64,000 nt of DNA. Origin: RGIG5612 sp050944475 (GTDB taxonomy: Bacteria > Bacillota > Clostridia > Lachnospirales > Lachnospiraceae). Where the stretch lies: positions 62,001-126,000 of the forward strand of contig JBMNRD010000005.1 of assembly GCA_050944475.1 (NCBI GenBank), written 5' to 3'. The stretch's first letter is position 1. The number at the start of each line of letters is the position of its first letter. Both the position numbers and the translations under genes were made by a program. Below, one piece after another: positions 51,652 through 59,854 of this stretch. Under the pieces are notes generated by a model. The model saw only the letters and a list, made by a program, of their open reading frames with translations, did no database searches and had not been told where the DNA came from.

Positions 51652-53973
51652 ATGGCAATTGAGTACGATAAGGTCGTGAAAACCACGGCCTGGTCACCGG
51701 GACCCGGATGCCACGGAGGGTGCGGCGTAGAGCTGTACCTGAAGGACGGAAAGGTCGTCAAGATAGAAGGTGATCCGACACATCCGTGGAACCACGGAAG
51801 GGCTTGCTCGAGACTTCTGGCATGCACCCAGTTTATTAACCATCCGGACCGTATCCTGTATCCGCTCAAACGTGTGGGAGAACGCGGCGAAGGCAAATGG
51901 GAAAGAATCAGCTGGGACGAAGCCTATGACATGATCGAGGATAAGTGGACGAAATTGAAAGAAGAGTATGGCGCGGAATCGGTCATCTTCATTCAGGGAA
52001 CAGGCCGCGATATAGGCGGACCGATCTCATTTTTGTGTTATTCTTATGGCAGCCCGAACTGGACCCAGCTCGGACTGGCCGGCCAGAGCTGTTACACACC
52101 GAGGTTGTGCGCTCAGGTAGCAACAATGGGCGACTTCGCAGTATCGGACTGCTCACAGTTTTTTGAGAAGCGTTTTGATGATCCGAGATATGAGCTTCCG
52201 AAATACATAGTCATTTGGGCACAGAACCCGATGACCGGTTGCCCGGATGCGTTTCAGGGACACTGGATCGTTGATTGCATGAGACGCGGAAGCAAGGTTA
52301 TTGTGATTGACCCGAGATGGACATTTTTCGCATCAAGAGCGGAGTACTTCCTGCAGATTCGTCCGGGTACTGACGGCGCATTGGCGCTTGGTATGCTGAA
52401 CCTGATAATCGAGAACAACTGGTACGACCGTGACTTTGTGGAGAAATGGACATACGGCTTCGATAAGCTGGCGGAAGAGGTTAAGCCTTACACGCTTGAG
52501 AAGACCTCTAAGATTACCGGCATCGACAAGGAGATTATCTACGAGGCAACCAAGGCATACGCAACCAACCGGCCGTCAACAATCCACTGGGGCCTGCCGA
52601 TTGACCAGGTGCCGGAGGCCACTGCCGTCAGCAACGCCATCATTTACCTGTGGTGTATCACCGGTAATCTGGACGTGCCCGGTGGCAACGTAATAGCACG
52701 CAACGCGTGGGATATCACCCAGTATCCGTATTCAACGCAGCAGCTGAAGGACGTATACGGCGATGATATTCTCGACAGAATAAACGAGAAGCGCATCGGA
52801 GCCGCCAGATATAAATACCTTGCGAACATGAGGAGCTGGGGGCAGCCGGATATGGCCGTGCAGCAAATGATAGACGGAACCCCGTATCCCATTAAGTCTG
52901 CATGGATTCAGACATCCAACCTCCTTGGGGGCCAGGCTGCCGACATGAGGAAGCATTACAAGGCCCTTATGAATATGGAGTTCAACGTAATAGTGGATTT
53001 GTTTCATAATCCGACCACGCAGGCAGTGGGTGACCTGATTCTGCCGGCAGCCACTTTTACGGAGAAAGAGAGCTTCAGAGCATGGTATCAGCCTTTGCAG
53101 CTAATCCAACCTGCACAGGAAGTGGGTGAGGCAAAGAGCGACTGGGAGATAAACTTTGAGCTTTCAAAGCGTTTCAATCCTAAACTGCGCGAACTCTATC
53201 CGACCTTCAAGGACTTTGTTAATGAGCGTATCAAGCCGTCGGGCTATGACTGGGACAGCCTCGCAGCCGCAGGCGGATGGAAGTATCCGACACAGGAAGA
53301 GTGGCCGCAGTCCGTTCCTTACAGGAGATACGAGAGGGGTGATCTAAGACCGGATAAGAAACCCGGTTTCAGGACCCCTACCGGCAAGATTGAACTTTAT
53401 TCCACACTGCATGAGGAATACGACATCCATCCGTTGCCGTTCTATGTTGAGCCTCCTGAAAGTGAGGTGAGGACGCCTGAGCTGTTCAGGAAGTATCCGC
53501 TTATTATGGTATCCGGACGTCGGAGCCCTGTGTTTTTCCATTCAGAGCACAGAAATATCCCGTGGTTAAGGGTATGCGACCCTTATCCGTTGGTAGAGGT
53601 GCATCCTGATGTTATGAAGGCTCTCGGTATAGATGATGGCGAATGGATATGGGTAGAGAATGACAGGGGAAGAGTAAAGAGAAAGGTAAAGGAAAACCCG
53701 TCGATGAGGCGCGACTGCGTGAGTGTACCGCACGGCTGGTGGATGCCCGAGGCAAAGGGCGAAGGACCTGACTTTTATAACGCATGGGATCTCAACTGCA
53801 ACGTCCTGATACCCGTCGATACCCAGTCGGAGTCCGGCTATGGCGGCGGTGCTTATAAGACGACGCTTGTACGCCTGAGAAAGATTGATCCGAACGAGGA
53901 TCAGCATCCGAATGATGAGGACGAATGGAAGGATCGGCGTCCTGAACGCATTGCGAAAGGAGGTGCACAGTAA
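51652..53973 (+). CDS. DMSO-reductase-family molybdopterin enzyme, cytoplasmic catalytic subunit
   Basis: The 773-residue protein has the complete molybdo-bis(pyranopterin guanine dinucleotide) fold. The N-terminal Fe-S region has Cys20, Cys24 and Cys52 in GCHGGCGV and HGRACSR; the position of the usual first Cys is Gly17. Cys153 in TPRLCAQVATMG aligns with the Mo ligand Sec/Cys of formate dehydrogenase and acetylene hydratase. GTDGALALGML, LILPAATFTEKES and the C-terminal beta-barrel VMVSGRRSP...HPDVMKALGIDDG are cofactor-binding blocks. There is no Tat signal, so it acts in the cytosol. Non-respiratory relatives include acetylene hydratase, pyrogallol transhydroxylase and catechol dehydroxylases; the reaction here is unknown. 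AAGGAGGG precedes the ATG. Confidence 0.87.
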   Translation: MAIEYDKVVKTTAWSPGPGCHGGCGVELYLKDGKVVKIEGDPTHPWNHGRACSRLLACTQFINHPDRILYPLKRVGERGEGKWERISWDEAYDMIEDKWTKLKEEYGAESVIFIQGTGRDIGGPISFLCYSYGSPNWTQLGLAGQSCYTPRLCAQVATMGDFAVSDCSQFFEKRFDDPRYELPKYIVIWAQNPMTGCPDAFQGHWIVDCMRRGSKVIVIDPRWTFFASRAEYFLQIRPGTDGALALGMLNLIIENNWYDRDFVEKWTYGFDKLAEEVKPYTLEKTSKITGIDKEIIYEATKAYATNRPSTIHWGLPIDQVPEATAVSNAIIYLWCITGNLDVPGGNVIARNAWDITQYPYSTQQLKDVYGDDILDRINEKRIGAARYKYLANMRSWGQPDMAVQQMIDGTPYPIKSAWIQTSNLLGGQAADMRKHYKALMNMEFNVIVDLFHNPTTQAVGDLILPAATFTEKESFRAWYQPLQLIQPAQEVGEAKSDWEINFELSKRFNPKLRELYPTFKDFVNERIKPSGYDWDSLAAAGGWKYPTQEEWPQSVPYRRYERGDLRPDKKPGFRTPTGKIELYSTLHEEYDIHPLPFYVEPPESEVRTPELFRKYPLIMVSGRRSPVFFHSEHRNIPWLRVCDPYPLVEVHPDVMKALGIDDGEWIWVENDRGRVKRKVKENPSMRRDCVSVPHGWWMPEAKGEGPDFYNAWDLNCNVLIPVDTQSESGYGGGAYKTTLVRLRKIDPNEDQHPNDEDEWKDRRPERIAKGGAQ

Positions 53974-54314
53974 TGGGAAAGAAGGGTTTGCTTTTTGATA
54001 TGGAATACTGTACCGGGTGTTTTTCCTGTACAGTAGCCTGCAAGCAGGAAAACCAATTCGATGCCGACACATGGGGTATAAAGGTAATAGAGCAGATATA
54101 TACATATCCCAACGGACATGTGCAGATAGACAACGTGCCGTTCCCTACAAATCTGTGCACGTTGTGTACAGAGCGTATTGCGACGGGAGCGGATGACAAG
54201 CCGGCCTGTGTAAAGGCATGCCAGGGTTCAGTCATATATTACGGAGATGTCGAGGAGTTGACCGAAAAGATGAAGGAACTCAAGCGGCCTGTACTTTGGG
54301 TTAATAATAAGTAA
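53973..54314 (+). CDS. Two-cluster [4Fe-4S] ferredoxin-like subunit of the molybdoenzyme
   Basis: The 113-residue protein has Cys13, 16, 19, 23 (CTGCFSCTVAC) and Cys62, 65, 79, 83 (CTLC...CVKAC), enough for two [4Fe-4S] clusters. The usual electron-transfer subunit of this family has about 180-200 residues and four clusters, so this is a reduced version. It overlaps the catalytic gene by one base (TAATG) and has GGAGGTG upstream. No membrane anchor gene follows, so electrons go to or from a soluble partner. Confidence 0.87.
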   Translation: MGKKGLLFDMEYCTGCFSCTVACKQENQFDADTWGIKVIEQIYTYPNGHVQIDNVPFPTNLCTLCTERIATGADDKPACVKACQGSVIYYGDVEELTEKMKELKRPVLWVNNK

Positions 54315-54328
54315 GGGAGGTAGACGAT

Positions 54329-55165
54329 ATGTGGAGGTTGTATGATGATCTGTATATCGGTATACCCTCCGGTATAACGATAGACAGTTGCATAATAGGA
54401 GAGAAGTGGGTGACGGTACGCTCAAACGGAAACGTCGGCATCGCCCGTCTGATTGAGCCTGCGACACATGCAGGAGCCGAGTTCACGGGAAAGTACCTGC
54501 GTGACACAGGCTGTCACTTGTGGTGGGACAATCTGACAAAGGCTGCGGCAGGTGTTGCGGCTCTTAACGCATGGTACAACACGCCGGAGCGGGCGGAGGG
54601 CCTTGCCAGCAGCGCTTACTGCTATGAGGATGTGACCGGAAAAATTGCCGCCGTCGGTGAGTGTCCTCTGCTGTCAAAAAGCGGGAAAAAGGTCGAAGCA
54701 TTTGAACTTCCGATGTGTCCTGAAGCTGTAACAGAAGAAGCCTACGGTGCACTTAAGAAATACGACTGCGTAGTAATCTCCGGAGATGCAATTACGACCA
54801 GGAGTGCGGAAGCCTTAATCGAGCTGATAGGAGAGGAAGGATATGTCATTATGGACGGAGCAAGCGTTCCTATGAGTCCGAGCTTCTTCGCGTTTGACAT
54901 GCCCGTGAAGCGCATCAACGGCTATTACAGAAGGTTTGACAACACGATGGAAAATGCCGCGAGGCTGGGCATCGCGGACATTGAGCCGGGTACGATTTCG
55001 TTCTCGGTAGTGCCTGTCGCACCGGAATATGTACACGAGCGCAAGAATGTAGAGAACTTCAAGAACTCCCCATACAGAGCCAGCAAGTTTAATCAAAGAC
55101 GTTTCGCAGACTGGCAGGGGAAGGAGTATGATTATACTACTTGGGATGAGCAGTTCAGAGGCTGA
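54329..55165 (+). CDS. DUF4213/DUF364 (putative heavy-metal-chelation) family protein
   Basis: The 278-residue protein begins MWRLYDDLYIGIPSGITID and continues with a strand-rich region matching DUF4213. A Rossmann-like DUF364 domain follows (about 90-245), with CVVISGDAITTRSAEALIEL and MDGASVPMSPSFF. The family has a structural representative and a putative metal-chelation label but no established function. Being the third gene of the molybdoenzyme operon, 14 bp behind the ferredoxin and ahead of the terminator, it may insert, protect or modify the cofactor, or act in the pathway. Confidence 0.7.
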   Translation: MWRLYDDLYIGIPSGITIDSCIIGEKWVTVRSNGNVGIARLIEPATHAGAEFTGKYLRDTGCHLWWDNLTKAAAGVAALNAWYNTPERAEGLASSAYCYEDVTGKIAAVGECPLLSKSGKKVEAFELPMCPEAVTEEAYGALKKYDCVVISGDAITTRSAEALIELIGEEGYVIMDGASVPMSPSFFAFDMPVKRINGYYRRFDNTMENAARLGIADIEPGTISFSVVPVAPEYVHERKNVENFKNSPYRASKFNQRRFADWQGKEYDYTTWDEQFRG

Positions 55166-55191
55166 TGCCGCATGCGACAGTTATTACAATG

Positions 55192-55222
55192 AAAAAGGGG
55201 ACCGAAGAGGTCCCCTTTTTAT
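55192..55222 (+). terminator. Strong Rho-independent terminator ending the island
   Basis: AAAAAGGGGACC pairs perfectly with GGTCCCCTTTTT across loop GAAGA (55192-55220). It lies 27 bp after the DUF364-family stop and separates the island from ychF. Confidence 0.92.
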
Positions 55223-55383
55223 CAGATAGTGCTTACGTCCGAGATTTTTGTCATACTGATTTTATTATTGCTTAATTGATTACTTGAGAAACCCGGGCGT
55301 GCGTGATAAAATCAGTAATCGTTGTAATTTATTTTTCAAAAACGAATGCCGGATTACAGATTTAACAGGAGACATATAAAATC

Positions 55384-56478
55384 ATGAAGCTGGGAATCAT
55401 AGGGCTGCCCAATGTAGGCAAGAGTACGCTTTTTAACGCCCTTACCAAGGCGGGCGCCGAAAGCGCCAATTATCCTTTTTGTACCATACATTCCAATATC
55501 GGAGTGGCATTCGTGCCCGATGCCAGATTGAAGGTTTTGGCGGATTTTTATGATGCCGAAAAGGTAACCCCCGCAACGGTTGAATTTGTTGACATTGCGG
55601 GCCTTGTCAGGGGCGCATCAAAAGGGGAGGGCCTGGGCAACCAATTTCTTGCAGGCATTCGTGAGGTGGACGCCATTGTCCACGTTGTTAGATGTTTTGA
55701 GGACGACAAAATTATTCACGTAGACGGAAGGGTGGATCCCGTAGGCGATATCGAAACCGTCAATCTTGAGCTGATATTTTCGGATTTGGAAATACTTGAG
55801 CGACGCATTGCAAAAACCGTAAGGGGAGCAAAAAATGACAAGGCACTGGCAAAGGAGTTGGAGCTTCTCGATAAGGCCAAGGCTCATCTTGAACAAGGGA
55901 AAATTGTACGAACCATGGAGCGGAGCGATGAAGAAGACCGGATTATCAGGACCTTCCATCTGCTGACGGATAAGCCGGTAATTTTTGCCGCAAATGTCAA
56001 TGAAGAGGACCAGGCTGACGACGGGGCGGCCAATCCCCACGTGGCAGCCGTAAGAAAATATGCCGCAGAGAACGGTTTTGAGGTTTTTGTCGTGTGCGCG
56101 AGAACTGAAGAGGAGTTGTCCGAGCTTGATGATAAGGAAAAGGCAATGTTTCTTGAAGAACTCGGCCTTTCGAGCCCCTGCCTTGATAAGCTGATAAGAG
56201 CAGGCTATTCAATTCTCGGGTTGACAAGCTTCCTTACTGCGGAACATAAGAAGGTCAGGGCCTGGACAATCAATAAGGGCACAAAGGCTCCGAAAGCCGC
56301 AGGAAAGATACACACCGACTTTGAAAGGGGATTTATTAAGGCTGAGATTGTCAACTACCACGACTTGATCGGGCTCGGCTCATATGCCGCCGCTCGGGAA
56401 AAGGGACTTGTCAGGACGGAAGGCAAGGATTATATTGTACAAGAGGACGACATTATTTTTTTTAAATTTAATGTTTAA
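55384..56478 (+). CDS. ychF: Redox-regulated ATPase YchF
   Basis: The 364-residue Obg-family P-loop protein binds the ribosome and hydrolyses ATP. GLPNVGKST is G1, DIAGLVRGASKGEGLGNQF is G3, and FAANVNEED is the altered G4 (NxxE) that gives ATP preference. The C-terminal TGS domain ends in DIIFFKFNV. The ATG has CAGGAGA upstream. It is probably transcribed with lgt, which starts 12 bp later. Confidence 0.96.
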   Translation: MKLGIIGLPNVGKSTLFNALTKAGAESANYPFCTIHSNIGVAFVPDARLKVLADFYDAEKVTPATVEFVDIAGLVRGASKGEGLGNQFLAGIREVDAIVHVVRCFEDDKIIHVDGRVDPVGDIETVNLELIFSDLEILERRIAKTVRGAKNDKALAKELELLDKAKAHLEQGKIVRTMERSDEEDRIIRTFHLLTDKPVIFAANVNEEDQADDGAANPHVAAVRKYAAENGFEVFVVCARTEEELSELDDKEKAMFLEELGLSSPCLDKLIRAGYSILGLTSFLTAEHKKVRAWTINKGTKAPKAAGKIHTDFERGFIKAEIVNYHDLIGLGSYAAAREKGLVRTEGKDYIVQEDDIIFFKFNV

Positions 56479-56490
56479 GGAGGAAATATC

Positions 56491-57612
56491 ATGTTACTTT
56501 CACCTACCATCATTTTCCCGAATCTGGGGATTGAAATCGAAAACCTGCGATCCGGATTCCAAATCGGCAGTTTTAGAATTGCAACGTATGGAATTGTGAT
56601 AGCGGTGGCCGTTATCTTAGCAGTGCTTCTTTGCATGCTCAGAGCAAAAAGAACCAACCAGCGCACGGATGATTACATAGATATTACGATTATTACAATA
56701 TTTACGGCGTTGATCGGCGCGAGGATTTATTATGTAATATTCAGCCTTGACCAGTACAAGGATAACTGGCTTGAAGTGTTTAATATAAGAGGAGGAGGCC
56801 TTGCAATTTACGGCGGAATCATTGCCGGCGTGCTGACCATCTTTTTCGTGTGCAAATATAAGAAGACATCCTTCTTAAGAGCAATGGATACGATAGTACC
56901 GGGTGCGGTACTTGCTCAGGGAATCGGAAGATGGGGGAATTTTTTCAACATGGAAGCCTACGGCGGTTTCACGGGCTCTCTGTTTGCCATGCAGATTAAA
57001 AAAAGCGTGGCCGGCGGCGTTATTACCGAGGAACTCCTTGAAAAGATGGTTTATGTGGACGGAGAGGCCTATATCCAGGTGCATCCCACTTTCCTTTATG
57101 AATCCGCATGGTGTATTCTGTTATGTATTATCCTTCTTATTTTTACAAGGGTTCAACAGTATAACGGTCAGGTGCTTTTGTGGTATCTTGGCGGCTATGC
57201 GATTGAGAGGGCTTTTGTGGAAGGACTGAGGACAGACCAGTTGAGGATAGGGGAAACAATCGCAGCATCCCAGCTTTTATCGGTTGCCCTTCTGGCCGGA
57301 GCTTTTGTCATACTTCTTATCAACAGAATCCGAATTTGGTCCGGAAGCTGGAAGCCGGATTTTCGTCTGGTCTTGGAGGACGGGGAACCGGGAACAGTTG
57401 AGTTTTATAACCGTCGCAAGGCGGAAAAAAAGAAAAAGGCCGGAAGTGAATGGGAAACTTATACGGTGAGCGGCAAGACAGAAGAGGAGCGTTCTGCAGA
57501 AAGCGGCCTTGAAGAGACTGCCGGGAAGGCAGCCGCAGTGACGGCTGAAGAGACTGCCGAAAAAACGGCTGTAGAAACTGCCGAGAAAGCTGCAGAAACT
57601 GCTAAAGAATGA
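56491..57612 (+). CDS. lgt: Prolipoprotein diacylglyceryl transferase with long acidic/alanine-rich tail
   Basis: The enzyme transfers diacylglycerol from phosphatidylglycerol to lipoprotein lipobox Cys in the membrane. Seven hydrophobic segments are visible, with GGLAIYGGIIAG and the Lgt signature GRWGNFFNMEAYGG. The core ends at about residue 290; the remaining 80 residues are charged and end in a repetitive Ala/Glu/Thr/Lys stretch (AEETAEKTAVETAEKAAETA). The total of 373 residues is about 80-100 longer than usual. Its stop overlaps the next gene as ATGA. Confidence 0.94.
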   Translation: MLLSPTIIFPNLGIEIENLRSGFQIGSFRIATYGIVIAVAVILAVLLCMLRAKRTNQRTDDYIDITIITIFTALIGARIYYVIFSLDQYKDNWLEVFNIRGGGLAIYGGIIAGVLTIFFVCKYKKTSFLRAMDTIVPGAVLAQGIGRWGNFFNMEAYGGFTGSLFAMQIKKSVAGGVITEELLEKMVYVDGEAYIQVHPTFLYESAWCILLCIILLIFTRVQQYNGQVLLWYLGGYAIERAFVEGLRTDQLRIGETIAASQLLSVALLAGAFVILLINRIRIWSGSWKPDFRLVLEDGEPGTVEFYNRRKAEKKKKAGSEWETYTVSGKTEEERSAESGLEETAGKAAAVTAEETAEKTAVETAEKAAETAKE

Positions 57613-58796
57613 GGACACAGGCCTGCCGGATAATAAAAGAGAGATTTCTGGACATCGCATGGGTGTTGTTTGTCGCATCACAATTGATTACAATGACGGC
57701 ATGGTACGCCATGATCGAGTCAGACTTGAAGGTAATTGTTTATAAAGGTGTAAGCGCCGTCTCCTGCATTCTGTGCCTTGCTGTGATTGCCATCAAGCTT
57801 ATATGCCGGGAGTATAAGTTAAAGACATTTATTTGTTACGCAATATTCGGACTTGTGTGCCTTGGCAGCTGGTTTTACAGCCGGGACAATATTATTATAT
57901 GGATGTTTGTCCTGCTTATGGCGGCCTATAATAGTGACAGCCGAAGGATAATCGGCATTTCATCGGTTATTGCGGCAGTTGTGTTGTTTGCGGTTATTAT
58001 AGCAAGCCGGCTGAATCTTATTGAGAACATGATTTATCAGGCCGGAGGAAGGATTCGCCACGGCATGGGTTTTGTCTGGGTAACTACCGGACCGACTATT
58101 TTTTTCTTCCTGATGCTTCAGTATATTTTTCTGAGAAAGAATAAAATGAGGTTGTGCGAATATGCGGCCGGACTGCTGATAAATGTTTATTTATATGTCA
58201 AAACCGGTACCAGACTGCCTTTCTTTTTGCTTACGGCAGCAATTTTATTCTTTGCGGCGGTGAGTTTATTTAAGAAAAAATGGCGCATTTCCCGGCGCGC
58301 AAAACTGTTTTTCTATCTGATTCCCGTGCTGATTTGCGCGGCCTCAATACTTATATGCGCTTTCTTCAGATGGGAGGATCCTGTCTGGCACAGGATTAAC
58401 ACATTGCTGAATTCAAGACCTCATTACGGCGCCGCCGCTTTTAGAGAATACGGGGTAAATCTGTTTGGAAGACAAATAGAATGGGTAGGCAACTCCATCA
58501 TCCCTTCGGGCGGAACGTATAATTATGTGGATTGCTCCTATGTCCGCATTCTTCTGAACTTCGGCGCGCTGTTCCTGACGGCGGTGCTTGCGGTTTATTA
58601 CAGGCTGCTGTACAGGGCAGTCAGGGCAGAGGACTTTTATTTAGTCTGGATTGCGGTATTTACACTGCTTCACGGTTTTACCGAGCCGACGCTGTTCGAT
58701 ATGGGCTTCAATGTATTTCCGATGATAGCATTTGCCTCTGTCGGGACCGAACCGGTGGAATACAAAAAAGGATTTCTAAAGGAATTGTTTTCATGA
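57609..58796 (+). CDS. Wzy/O-antigen-ligase-like membrane protein
   Basis: The 395-residue protein has about 10-12 hydrophobic segments and a larger extracytoplasmic loop near residues 260-320 (SRPHYGAAAFREYGVNLFG), as in Wzy polymerases and O-antigen ligases. It probably polymerises or ligates repeat units exported by the flippase at 41-42 kb. Sequence conservation in this class is low, so the assignment rests on topology and context. It overlaps lgt by 4 bp and the following GT by 4 bp. Confidence 0.75.
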   Translation: MRTQACRIIKERFLDIAWVLFVASQLITMTAWYAMIESDLKVIVYKGVSAVSCILCLAVIAIKLICREYKLKTFICYAIFGLVCLGSWFYSRDNIIIWMFVLLMAAYNSDSRRIIGISSVIAAVVLFAVIIASRLNLIENMIYQAGGRIRHGMGFVWVTTGPTIFFFLMLQYIFLRKNKMRLCEYAAGLLINVYLYVKTGTRLPFFLLTAAILFFAAVSLFKKKWRISRRAKLFFYLIPVLICAASILICAFFRWEDPVWHRINTLLNSRPHYGAAAFREYGVNLFGRQIEWVGNSIIPSGGTYNYVDCSYVRILLNFGALFLTAVLAVYYRLLYRAVRAEDFYLVWIAVFTLLHGFTEPTLFDMGFNVFPMIAFASVGTEPVEYKKGFLKELFS

Positions 58797-59854
58797 GTAT
58801 AAAAGTGTCAATTATCATGCCCTCACTGAACGTGGGAAAATACATCAGGGAATGCATGGACAGTGTTTTGGGGCAGAGCCTTCGGGAGACGGAAATAATC
58901 TGTGTGGATGCGGGCTCTACCGACGGAACCAGGCAGATTTTAGGGGAATATGCCCTTTGCGATGACAGGATAAAAATAATTGACTCTCCCGTAAAAAGTT
59001 ACGGTTATCAGATGAATCTCGGCTTAAATTCGGCGCAGGGAGAATATATAGGAATAATCGAAACGGACGACTATGCCGAGCCGGACATGTTTGAAAAACT
59101 TTATGCTGCAGCCACGGAAAAAAAACTCGACGTGGTTAAATCGGATTTTTATTTTTATTACTCTGAAGAAGGAAAAAATATTTTATTCGGAATTCCCCGG
59201 GACATAATAAAGAAAGGGGCTTTCAATCCGTTGAAAGATTTCAGCTCTCCGATTAAGCAGTCCGATTTTTTTAATATCAAGCCTTCAATTTGGTCGGCAA
59301 TATACAGAAAGGATTTCCTTGCGGAGAATCAAATTAAATTCAACGAAACTGCCGGTGCGTCCTATCAGGACTCCGGTTTCAATTTCAAAGTCTGGGCGTG
59401 CGCCGAAAGGGTGATGTGCATACGGGATGCTTTCCTGCATTATCGTCAGGACAATGAGCAATCCTCCGTAAACTCACCGTCGAAAGTGTTTTGCGTTTGT
59501 GATGAGTACAGGGAAATGGCGGCTTTCATAAAGGAGCGCTTTAGCGGGGATGCACAAAGAACGGGAATGTTGAATGCCCTAATGATTCGCCTGAAGTACG
59601 ACAGTTATCTGTGGAATTATGACAGACTGGCTCCGCCGCTTAACGAACAGTTTATTAATGAGGTCGTGCCCGAGCTGAAAGACGATCTTGAAAGCGGACG
59701 GGCAAACAAGGAGTATTTTCCCGGATATAAGTGGAATAAATTCGTTCTGTGGACTCAGGACGCGCAGGCGTTTAAAGTTGAGCTTGCAAGAATCAGGGGA
59801 AGGAGCCTGGCCCGCAGGGTTCTGGATAAGCTTAAGAGGCTGTTTGAAAAATGA
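58793..59854 (+). CDS. GT2-family glycosyltransferase
   Basis: The 353-residue GT-A enzyme starts SIKVSIIMPSLNVGKYI, has VDAGSTDGTRQIL and an ETDDYAEPDM metal-binding motif. I set the start at the ATG 58793, which overlaps the previous stop as ATGA; a longer frame from 58532 lies inside the polymerase gene. The C-terminal third is helical. It overlaps the next GT by 4 bp. Confidence 0.9.
   Translation: MSIKVSIIMPSLNVGKYIRECMDSVLGQSLRETEIICVDAGSTDGTRQILGEYALCDDRIKIIDSPVKSYGYQMNLGLNSAQGEYIGIIETDDYAEPDMFEKLYAAATEKKLDVVKSDFYFYYSEEGKNILFGIPRDIIKKGAFNPLKDFSSPIKQSDFFNIKPSIWSAIYRKDFLAENQIKFNETAGASYQDSGFNFKVWACAERVMCIRDAFLHYRQDNEQSSVNSPSKVFCVCDEYREMAAFIKERFSGDAQRTGMLNALMIRLKYDSYLWNYDRLAPPLNEQFINEVVPELKDDLESGRANKEYFPGYKWNKFVLWTQDAQAFKVELARIRGRSLARRVLDKLKRLFEK

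Noticed and set aside
51652..53973. Formate dehydrogenase assignment for the molybdoenzyme
   Set aside because: No FdhD or formate-specific partner lies nearby, the first cluster Cys is missing, and the operon partners (short ferredoxin, DUF364, hydrolases) do not fit formate oxidation.
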